Assembly: GCA_035318985.1 (NCBI GenBank) | Contig: DATHDP010000137.1 | Span: 1-52,217, forward strand | Source of the DNA: VBAS01 sp035318985 | GTDB taxonomy: Bacteria; Bacteroidota; Bacteroidia; Chitinophagales; Chitinophagaceae | DNA length: 52,217 bases | Direction: 5' to 3' | Shown: positions 15,621 through 23,015 of the stretch, piece after piece | Numbering within the stretch: position 1 is the stretch's first letter | Layout: each line of letters starts with the position of its first letter | Notes under the pieces: generated by a model | Told to the model about the DNA's origin: nothing | Seen by the model: the letters and a program-made list of their open reading frames with translations, nothing else | Databases searched by the model: none | Position numbers and translations under genes: made by a program

Positions 15621-17019
15621 ACGTCCTTATACATATTATGATTTTACACTCAGCCTTTGTCCTGAATGTCTTCGGAGAGTTGATGCTAAGATCGTGTTTG
15701 AAAATGACAATGTATATATGTTAAAGAATTGTCCTGATCATGGTTTTCAAAAAGTATTAATTGCTACGGATGTCGAATATTATAAGAATATCCGTAACTA
15801 TAATAAAACGTCTGAAATGCCTTTGCATTTCAATACGAAAACACATTACGGCTGCCCTTATGACTGCGGTCTTTGCCAGGATCATGAACAACACAGCTGT
15901 TTAACGATCATTGAAATAACCGATCGTTGCAATCTTACATGTCCCACTTGTTATGCGATGAGCAGTCCACACTATGGCAGGCATAGGACAGTGGAAGAAG
16001 TAGAAAGAATGCTGAATATAATTGTTGCTAACGAAGGATCACCTGATGTTGTACAGATTAGTGGTGGTGAACCGACAGTTCATCCAGATTTTTTTACCAT
16101 ACTTGATATTGCAAAACAAAAACCTATTCGCCACCTGATGGTGAATACAAACGGGATACGCATTGCTAAAGATGAGGAGTTTGTCAAAAGACTTGCATCT
16201 TACATGCCAGATTTTGAAATTTATCTCCAGTTTGATTCTTTTAAACCCTCAGCATTAAAACAATTGAGAGGTGAAGATCTGACTGATATACGACGCAAAG
16301 CAATCGACAACCTGAATAAGTTCAATCTTTCTACCACATTAGTTGTAACACTGCAAAAGGATCTGAATGATGATGAGATCGGTGAGATCATTGAATTTGC
16401 AACTCAACAAAGATGTGTTCGTGGTGTAACTTTTCAACCAATACAAGTAGCAGGAAGAAATGAAAATTTTGACCCTGCAACAGATCGTATAACAATGACT
16501 GATGTCAGAGATAAGATTTTAAGCCAAACTAGTATTTTTCAACCTAATGATCTCATTCCTGTGCCCTGTAACCCCGATGCTTTGGTTATGGGTTATGCAT
16601 TAAAAGTTGCCGGTAAAGTATTTCCAATGACAAGATATATTGACCCTGCCCATTTACTGAACAATAGCCGCAACACGATCGTATATGAACAGGATGCAGA
16701 ATTGCATAGTCATCTATTAAAAATATTCAGCACTGGCATTTCTGTAGATCGTGTAGAAGAAAATTTCAAACAATTGCTATGTTGTTTACCCGAAATACAT
16801 GCTCCCGGATTGAGCTATGAAAACCTGTTTCGTATAATCATCATGCGGTTTATTGATGCATACGATTTTGATATAAGAGCTATCAAAAAAAGTTGTGTGC
16901 ATATTGTCCATAAAGATGGACGCATCATTCCATTTGAAACCATGAATCTTTTTTACAGGGATGAAAAAGAAAAATATGTAAAAGAATTACAGGCTGAAAA
17001 AACAAGCCATACGGTATGA
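15613..17019 (+). CDS. Radical SAM protein, COG1964 / tetraether lipid synthase-like
   Basis: A 468-residue radical SAM enzyme with extra metal sites. The N-terminal module has CPEC (Cys 16, 19) and NCPDHG (Cys 40), a rubredoxin-like arrangement. A second group, CPYDCGLC then C (81, 85, 88, 96), comes just before the SAM-cluster motif CNLTCPTC (106, 110, 113; CxxxCxxC) and GGEP (151-154). A later PVPCNPDA segment adds another conserved Cys. This order matches the COG1964 family, which contains archaeal Tes (MJ0619), the enzyme that joins two lipid chains by a C-C bond. Bacterial members are mostly uncharacterised, and no bacterial function is claimed here. It overlaps the Lgt-like gene by 8 bp and the next gene by 4 bp, a tight operon. 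Confidence 0.85.
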   Translation: MPERPYTYYDFTLSLCPECLRRVDAKIVFENDNVYMLKNCPDHGFQKVLIATDVEYYKNIRNYNKTSEMPLHFNTKTHYGCPYDCGLCQDHEQHSCLTIIEITDRCNLTCPTCYAMSSPHYGRHRTVEEVERMLNIIVANEGSPDVVQISGGEPTVHPDFFTILDIAKQKPIRHLMVNTNGIRIAKDEEFVKRLASYMPDFEIYLQFDSFKPSALKQLRGEDLTDIRRKAIDNLNKFNLSTTLVVTLQKDLNDDEIGEIIEFATQQRCVRGVTFQPIQVAGRNENFDPATDRITMTDVRDKILSQTSIFQPNDLIPVPCNPDALVMGYALKVAGKVFPMTRYIDPAHLLNNSRNTIVYEQDAELHSHLLKIFSTGISVDRVEENFKQLLCCLPEIHAPGLSYENLFRIIIMRFIDAYDFDIRAIKKSCVHIVHKDGRIIPFETMNLFYRDEKEKYVKELQAEKTSHTV

Positions 17020-17285
17020 GTAGAGTAACGTGGATATTATTATCATCAGAGATCGTTTTCTCCATCATTATTTCGCTTGCATCTAATGGTGGGATCATCA
17101 ACTATTCCTTCTTTACTATTTTTGGTTTATGCAACCTAGTACTGGGTCTCTTTGGATTCTTTGTTGCGCTTGTGATTGTTTTCTTTGATCGTAATACTGC
17201 CAAACCTGTTTTTTTATCATCGGGCATCATCTTATTAGCCGGTTGCCTTACTTGCTCAGTCTTTCCATGGGAATATCACCAATAA
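17016..17285 (+). CDS. Small membrane protein of the Lgt-like / radical SAM operon
   Basis: An 89-residue protein that is almost entirely hydrophobic, with three probable transmembrane segments (residues ~4-25, 32-58 and 65-83). A short loop between the second and third has charged residues (FDRNTAKP). The start overlaps the radical SAM stop by 4 bp (ATGA), so translation is coupled. No family was recognised. Given its partners it may help dock the radical SAM enzyme at the membrane or form part of a lipid-handling complex; this is inference from position only. Confidence 0.75.
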   Translation: MSRVTWILLSSEIVFSIIISLASNGGIINYSFFTIFGLCNLVLGLFGFFVALVIVFFDRNTAKPVFLSSGIILLAGCLTCSVFPWEYHQ

Positions 17286-17442
17286 TACAAAGCCCCCCTC
17301 AAACCAATGGGAAAAAACTAAGGAGGTTTTCTACAGTATTAACCTCATTTGGTTCATTTGTATACAAAGTCTTCTTAAAGTTCGAATGCCAGCAAAATAA
17401 TTGATTTTTTTACTCGTTTTTACAGATCGGAGACATTGGAAA

Positions 17443-18513
17443 ATGCATTATACAAAAAGGTCATTCTTCACTCTATTTATTACAGCTTACCTGCTTTGTT
17501 GTTTTACAAATTCTTCCGCACAAATGATAACCGGTGTGTGGAAGGGAAAGATCAACAAAAAAAAGACGGAGCTTAAAATAATTCAGAAAGGTGACAGCCT
17601 GCTAGGTACATCCTACTATTACGAATCAGAAAATAATTATCGTCGTTATTCCATCAAAGGATATTTTGATCCGAATACAAACGAAGCTGTATGGTGGGAT
17701 GATCAATTGCTGGAAGAAAAGACCGGAAAGTTTAGTGTAAACAGTCCGGGAAAAATTCCTTACCTATCGTCTGCAGACTTTAATTGTCCGGGAAGCGATA
17801 AAATGCTGTTAGATGGCAATGCCGCTTTAAAAAATAAAAAAGAATCGATTCAGGGAACTGTACATCTTGAAAAAACAAATGAAACCTCTTTTCCTGATGA
17901 ATGGGATTTTATTATCGAAAACTATACGCTTGGTACTAATGACCCCTACTATATCGACAGCGTTTCCTCGATCGCTTCAACATCTGTTATTGTGCCTGTT
18001 GTAAAAACAATTCAGCAAAAAGAAAGAACCATACCCATAGAAGACAAAGAAACGGTCAAGGTAAAAGATCTCCCGACAGAAAGATCAGAACCGGTTAATG
18101 TATTGCCAGCTCCGAAAACAGTTGAAAAACAACTGACCGTTAAAAAAACCATCGAAGAAGAATTTAAAATAAGAGAAAAGGTCATCGCTACGGATATACC
18201 GATCACAGGTGATTCAATTGAGCTTCGTTTTTATGATAATGCAGAAATAGATGGTGATTCGATCTCACTTTTTCTAAACAACAAACTAATCTTTCAACAT
18301 ATCCGGCTTACAGCCGCTGCCTATACAATTAAATTACCGGTTAATGAACTCAATGAAACCAATGAACTGGTAATGGTCGCTGAAAATCTCGGATCCATTC
18401 CTCCCAACACATCATATATGCTTGCTATAGTTGATAACAGGCGTTATGAAGCAATGCTAAAAAGCACGGAAGAAAGCAGTGCTGTTATCAGGTTAACAAA
18501 ACGCAATCCATAG
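17443..18513 (+). CDS. Secreted protein of unknown function
   Basis: A 356-residue exported protein. The ATG at 17443 is chosen because it begins a clear signal peptide (MHYTKRSFFTLFITAYLLCC then FTNSSAQ); an in-frame TTG 14 codons earlier would mask it. After the signal comes a small beta-rich domain (MITGVWKGKINKKKTELKII ... GTSYYYESENNYRRYSIKGYF) like those found in Bacteroidota proteins that gauge fat-binding or lipocalin-like folds. A charged linker (~185-250) follows, then a C-terminal domain (IELRFYDNAEIDGDSISLFL ... LIFQHIRLTAAAYTIKLPV) that recurs in secreted proteins of this phylum. No catalytic residues are evident. Confidence 0.82.
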   Translation: MHYTKRSFFTLFITAYLLCCFTNSSAQMITGVWKGKINKKKTELKIIQKGDSLLGTSYYYESENNYRRYSIKGYFDPNTNEAVWWDDQLLEEKTGKFSVNSPGKIPYLSSADFNCPGSDKMLLDGNAALKNKKESIQGTVHLEKTNETSFPDEWDFIIENYTLGTNDPYYIDSVSSIASTSVIVPVVKTIQQKERTIPIEDKETVKVKDLPTERSEPVNVLPAPKTVEKQLTVKKTIEEEFKIREKVIATDIPITGDSIELRFYDNAEIDGDSISLFLNNKLIFQHIRLTAAAYTIKLPVNELNETNELVMVAENLGSIPPNTSYMLAIVDNRRYEAMLKSTEESSAVIRLTKRNP

Positions 18514-18581
18514 ATCAATTGTTCTTATCCTTCATTACTTCTTGCTACTTATAGATGATAATGATCACTCCATCTACACTA

Positions 18582-18608
18582 ATAATAACAACCGTTATTA
18601 TATCTTTT
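18582..18608 (+). terminator. Possible AT-rich terminator
   Basis: Perfect 8-bp arms ATAATAAC and GTTATTAT (18582-18589 and 18594-18601) enclose an AACC loop and run into a T-rich ATCTTTTT. The site lies about 70 bp after the preceding stop. The stem is weak because of its AT content. Confidence 0.4.
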
Positions 18609-18714
18609 TATAAAAAGTAAATTATATGTGTATAAATTAATTGGATAATTATCTTTTAATGAATAATTTTATTTCACCATTATTTTCTATTATTAAAATA
18701 CTTACTAACCAATT

Positions 18715-19230
18715 ATGAAAGTAAACCCAGCAACCAGCAACGACTATGACATAGTCGCTAATCACCAATTTGCAGAAATAAGAAAGGATCGCGAAACAGG
18801 ACAACAAGTTTTATTCGCACTAAAGGGTTTTAGAAAGGGCGATAAAATAAGTCCATTGGGAGCAGCCTTTGTTTCCGACAAGCCTTCTTATTTAACTGTT
18901 CAAACAGGAAACAAAACGCATATTGCGTTGCATCCTTATTTCCTTCAATACATTAATCATGGATGTAACCCCAATTGTTTCTTTGATACAACAAAGATGG
19001 AAGTAACCGCTTTGCGTGATATCGAAGAAGGAGAAGAGTTCACTTTCTTCTATCCATCTACTGAGTGGAACATGGCAAGCCCTTTTCAATGCTATTGCAA
19101 TCAACCCGGTTGTCTTGGTCTTATCAATGGAGCTTCACACATTCCAGAAGAAATACTCAAACGTTATAAATTGAGTGATTTCATCAAAAGGAAAGTTCAC
19201 TATCGCCTGCGCAAATTGAAAAGAGCCTGA
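18715..19230 (+). CDS. SET domain-containing protein
   Basis: A 171-residue bacterial SET-domain protein, the fold of protein lysine methyltransferases. The pseudoknot motifs are present: QYINHGCNPNCFF (NHGCNPNC at 81-88, for the usual NHSCxPN) and EGEEFTFFYPSTEW (GEEFTFFY at 106-113, for GEELTxxY). They are followed by a post-SET-like zinc cluster with Cys 126, 128 and 133 (CYCNQPGC) that, with a Cys of the NHGC motif, could bind one Zn. A basic C-terminal tail (KRKVHYRLRKLKRA) follows. Such genes are widespread but sporadic in bacteria, and the substrate protein is unknown. The gene ends 3 bp from the convergent tricorn-like gene. Confidence 0.9.
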   Translation: MKVNPATSNDYDIVANHQFAEIRKDRETGQQVLFALKGFRKGDKISPLGAAFVSDKPSYLTVQTGNKTHIALHPYFLQYINHGCNPNCFFDTTKMEVTALRDIEEGEEFTFFYPSTEWNMASPFQCYCNQPGCLGLINGASHIPEEILKRYKLSDFIKRKVHYRLRKLKRA

Positions 19231-19233
19231 TCT

Positions 19234-22200
19234 CTATTTCAGTTGTTTTAAAATTTCCTCGATCGCTTTGTCAAGTTGAGGGTCTCTGCCATTTAGCTTG
19301 TCATCAAAACTATTGATGATCAGAATATCCGGATGCACTCCTGTTTTTTCCAGGTCTTTTCCATCAAGTGTATAACAGCCCCATGCCGGCATACGAACGG
19401 ATGAACCATCAACCAATCCAATTCCACTAGTGAATATTATCCAGTGATACGTTTCATTGCCAACGATCTTTCCAAGCTTTAATGCTTTAAAACCCTGCGA
19501 CGTCATCTCTGCATCACTTAATGATTGTTCATTTGTCAATAAGATGATCGGTTTATCAGCTGGAGAAAAATTTGATTGAGGCGTTAGCTGGCCTTCACGA
19601 TACTTCCATTGCAAATAACTGCGCTGACTTAAAAACTTCAATACTTCATCGTGCACATTACCACCGGTATTATAACGAAGGTCAAATATCAACGCATCTT
19701 TCTTGTTTAACTCCTGCGTCATGTCAATGATGAATTGGTCAAGTTCAGGTTGGCCCATATTCTTCATATAACCGTAAGCAATACGACCTTTTCCCTTTTC
19801 ATCTACTCTCTTCTGATTATTATCGATCCATTCATCATAAAGATTAGTAAACAGCGTAGCCTGTGGATGAATTTTTATATTCACCATTTGCCCATTGCGA
19901 TCAAAAGTCAATCTTAACTCCCTGTCTCGGGAAGGAACCGTGAAGTAATAATTCCTGTCCATTTTTTTATCTACTTGTTCATCATTCACTTTTACCAGCA
20001 CATCACCTGGCTTTATGTCAATAGATTTTCTATCCGCAACAGAACGACGGGCTATATATTTTACTTTATAAGGATCATCATTTTCAAAAATGATCCCTGT
20101 TTCCATTGTTTGATTTTGTAAGGTAATAGTTTCATCTGTACCAAATGTGCCAAAGCCCTGGTGTGATGAATTCAATTCTCCCAGCAGATCGTTGAGCATT
20201 ATTCTCAGATCTGCACGGTTATTTAAATAGGGCAAGAACTGTTTGTAATAATCTCTCGTTTTTGCCCAATCCAGGCCATGAAATTTATCATCATAATAAC
20301 CCTCTTCCATTTGCGCCCAGGCTTCATAGAACATTTGTGTAAACTCTTCCGATAGATTTCTTCTGAATGTATAACTGATACTGATAGGGTCAACTTTATT
20401 ACCATCAAGATTTAGCTTGTTGATGTTTCCATTAAACAATACATATAACTTATCACTTACTTCCACGATATCAAATCCACCTGCATTATCTGTGTTTGCG
20501 ATCTTCTCTGTTTTATTTGCTTCAAAAGGTTCGATCACGGTTTTCCAAAGTGCATTTCTTCCTTCGCCATGATTGCTGGTATATAAAACAGTTGTCTTAT
20601 CGCTTTTCTGGTAAACAGCCTGCAGGAACTGCGCCCCGATCGAAGGACTGATCTGTTCCATTCTATCGATGATCAGGTCCATATCTATCGTTACTACTGC
20701 TTTTAAAGAATCTGTATTCGCAGCCTTCTTCGTCGTGTCTTTTTTCTCTTCTTTAAAAAGTTCGTTGTATTTATCCAGCCGGTATGGCTCATCTAATTTT
20801 TCCAACGGCAAACGATAAACCCTTGCATTTGCCATTCCAAATGGATAAGAGGGCTTTAAACGCTGCGATGTGAAGTAAATATATTTTCCATCTCCTGACC
20901 ATATCGGGCCTGTCTCAGTTACACCCGTGTTCGTCAGGTTAGTTGTTTTATTCTCCTTTATATTGTAAACAAGAATATCGTCCTCAAAATTCCTTTTAGC
21001 AGTAAATAAAACATAATCATCATTCGGAGAAAAGCCCGGGTCGCTGCTTTGAAGAGCCCATATCTCATCTTTCACGATCATTTTGCTTTGTAATGTTTTC
21101 AGATCTAATAACCGCACTTCATCACGGCCACTTAGGTATACAGCCTGTGTTCTTTTCTTATTTAAAATAATGCTACGGTCATTTCTTTTGTCATGTGTAA
21201 GCTGCTTTGGCGTGCTGTTGCTGTCGGCTCTTACAGTAAATAAATTATAATACCCATCAGCTGACGTTTCATTAAACAACAACGTTTTATTATCACTCAT
21301 CCATTTTATTTCAGCTACACGTTCCGCATTGCCTTTGTTTATTTGTTGAATAAATTTTCCTTCAATATCACTTACAAACAATTCACCTCTTGATACAAAA
21401 GCCAGTTTTTTCCCGTCTCCGGAAACATCAAAGTCTTCAATATTTCCTCTTACTTCAAAATCTTTTTCTTTGGGTAAAACATTGTTGCGGATGATCGAAA
21501 CATTCAATTTGCTTTCTTTATCAGATTTTACATCATAAAGCCATAGCTGGTAATCTTTTTCAAATACAACTTTTCCGCCATTGGCATTTACCTGCGGAGT
21601 TTTTATTGATGAAGAAAATTTTGTCAGCTCTTTCTTCTTTCCATTATCTAATGCATAAAGATTGTATTCACCATTTGCTTCGTCAGAAATAAAATAGATG
21701 TTCCCAGCCTTATCAATGGTTGCGCCAAAATCTTTTCCTTCCCAATCAGTATATTTCTTATGTTGTTTTGTTTTTAAATTATATGATTGAATATCCGGGT
21801 TGAAAGGACCTTTATATCTTTTACGCTGTGCCTGGTTGCTGCTTTCCCAGGTATCATTAAAAAATATTTCGCCACTCGTCGGATGCTCGATCAAATTATG
21901 ATCATACTGAAAAAAGTAATTTCCAAAAACACGTTGTGGTGTACCGCCATCTGCACTTACTTTAAAACCCGCCACTTGTCCCATGCGGTTGCTGTTGAAA
22001 TATATTGATCTTGAATCCCAGCTCCAGCTTGTTACTTCATCATTGCCGCTGTGATAAGTGATCTGCTTTACATCACCACCATTAACAGACATTATATAAA
22101 TATCGCCATTACCATATTGTCTTCCTGTAAATGCGATCCATTTTCCATCTGGAGAAATCCGGGGTGAGGTTTCATAACCCTGCATGGCAGTAAGACGTGT

Positions 22201-22374
22201 TGCATTACCGTCATTGACATTTGCTTTCCACAGATCACCCTCATAAGCGAAGATGACGGTTTGCCCATCGGGAGTAAGTGTGGGGTTAGAAAGAAAATAA
22301 GATGATTGGCTTTGCGATGAAACATAAATAAAAGAAAAGCAGGTAAGAATTGCTGCTGGTATCAGGCGTTTCAT
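19234..22374 (-). CDS. Tricorn-like S41 family peptidase
   Basis: A 1046-residue exported serine peptidase of the tricorn type. After a signal peptide (MKRLIPAAILTCFSFIYVSS) come WD40-like/TolB-like beta-propeller repeats with the recurrent pattern SPDGKWIAFTGR, YGNGDIYIMSVNGGDVKQIT, SWDSRSIYFNSNR and GDGKYIYFTSQR, filling about residues 30-540. A linker (KKDTTKKAANTDSLK), a tricorn C1/PDZ region (FENDDPYKVKYIARRSVADR ... DIKPGDVLVKVNDE) and the S41 catalytic domain follow. The last contains DALIFDLRYNTGGNV and LLTNEQSLSDAEM with the nucleophile Ser at about 953. It probably degrades oligopeptides in the periplasm. Start and length are standard for Bacteroidota homologues. Confidence 0.94.
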   Translation of the reverse strand: MKRLIPAAILTCFSFIYVSSQSQSSYFLSNPTLTPDGQTVIFAYEGDLWKANVNDGNATRLTAMQGYETSPRISPDGKWIAFTGRQYGNGDIYIMSVNGGDVKQITYHSGNDEVTSWSWDSRSIYFNSNRMGQVAGFKVSADGGTPQRVFGNYFFQYDHNLIEHPTSGEIFFNDTWESSNQAQRKRYKGPFNPDIQSYNLKTKQHKKYTDWEGKDFGATIDKAGNIYFISDEANGEYNLYALDNGKKKELTKFSSSIKTPQVNANGGKVVFEKDYQLWLYDVKSDKESKLNVSIIRNNVLPKEKDFEVRGNIEDFDVSGDGKKLAFVSRGELFVSDIEGKFIQQINKGNAERVAEIKWMSDNKTLLFNETSADGYYNLFTVRADSNSTPKQLTHDKRNDRSIILNKKRTQAVYLSGRDEVRLLDLKTLQSKMIVKDEIWALQSSDPGFSPNDDYVLFTAKRNFEDDILVYNIKENKTTNLTNTGVTETGPIWSGDGKYIYFTSQRLKPSYPFGMANARVYRLPLEKLDEPYRLDKYNELFKEEKKDTTKKAANTDSLKAVVTIDMDLIIDRMEQISPSIGAQFLQAVYQKSDKTTVLYTSNHGEGRNALWKTVIEPFEANKTEKIANTDNAGGFDIVEVSDKLYVLFNGNINKLNLDGNKVDPISISYTFRRNLSEEFTQMFYEAWAQMEEGYYDDKFHGLDWAKTRDYYKQFLPYLNNRADLRIMLNDLLGELNSSHQGFGTFGTDETITLQNQTMETGIIFENDDPYKVKYIARRSVADRKSIDIKPGDVLVKVNDEQVDKKMDRNYYFTVPSRDRELRLTFDRNGQMVNIKIHPQATLFTNLYDEWIDNNQKRVDEKGKGRIAYGYMKNMGQPELDQFIIDMTQELNKKDALIFDLRYNTGGNVHDEVLKFLSQRSYLQWKYREGQLTPQSNFSPADKPIILLTNEQSLSDAEMTSQGFKALKLGKIVGNETYHWIIFTSGIGLVDGSSVRMPAWGCYTLDGKDLEKTGVHPDILIINSFDDKLNGRDPQLDKAIEEILKQLK

Positions 22375-22431
22375 TGATGTTAAGTTTAGTGGCGGAAATT
22401 ACGATGGAAATAAATCACGGCCATCCCATTT

Positions 22432-22470
22432 AAAAAAAATTACCGGGACCTGCTGAAATTATTAAGGTCC
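22432..22470 (-). terminator. Possible terminator downstream of the lipoprotein gene
   Basis: On the minus strand a 6-bp stem GGACCT/AGGTCC (22465-22470 with 22446-22451, 13-base loop) is followed six bases later by eight T's. It lies about 25 bp after the stop at 22496. The gap before the T-tract lowers confidence. Confidence 0.4.
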
Positions 22471-22495
22471 TGAGAAAATATAATGAGCGATCCCG

Positions 22496-22990
22496 TCAAA
22501 GTTTGACATGAAGTTTGTACGATCCTGTTATTTCACTTTCACTTTTTTTATCCCATACACGGAAAGAAACAAGGAAATAATCATATTCTTTATCAGCTGT
22601 ATTTATTACAGCCTGTACGGTAGCTCTCGATCCGTCTTCAGCAGGAATACCACCGGGATGTGATTCCATAAGATCAGTCTTTTCGAAAATATGAGTGCCA
22701 TCATTTGTCTCCACTTTTTGGCCAACGCCCGGATATATCTTTCCATCTTCCGAATTCCAACCGCTGTCAATAAGTATTATCAGGTTTACATGCTGGCCAA
22801 TAGTTACATTGTTATCATCTGCAACCCTGGTACTGTCATTAAAAGCCAGGAAAGCTTCTTTAATTTTAAATCCTTTCGATTCGAGTAAAATATGATTTTT
22901 ATATTTTGACTCCGCTTCTTTCTTTTTGCTATTGCAGGATAACATTAGCACTGCTGACAGAAAGATCATGATCACAAACCTGTATTTCAT
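22496..22990 (-). CDS. Lipoprotein of unknown function
   Basis: A 164-residue predicted lipoprotein. The signal peptide MKYRFVIMIFLSAVLMLSC ends in a lipobox (LMLSC, Cys 19) followed by NSKKKEAESKYKN; no Asp at +2 is present, so outer-membrane retention rules are not informative here. The mature part is a single beta-rich domain (EAFLAFNDSTRVADDNNVTI, GQHVNLIILIDSGW, EFEITGSYKL-like C-terminus SEITGSYKLHVKL). No named family was recognised. It is 25 bp downstream of leuS on the same strand and may be cotranscribed with it. Confidence 0.8.
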   Translation of the reverse strand: MKYRFVIMIFLSAVLMLSCNSKKKEAESKYKNHILLESKGFKIKEAFLAFNDSTRVADDNNVTIGQHVNLIILIDSGWNSEDGKIYPGVGQKVETNDGTHIFEKTDLMESHPGGIPAEDGSRATVQAVINTADKEYDYFLVSFRVWDKKSESEITGSYKLHVKL

Positions 22991-23015
22991 AAGGTAATTT
23001 TAAATTAAACCTATT

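Noticed and set aside
17286..17345. Possible terminator after the small membrane protein
   Set aside because: CCCCCCTC and GGAGG can pair over only four or five bases with a long loop, too weak to support.
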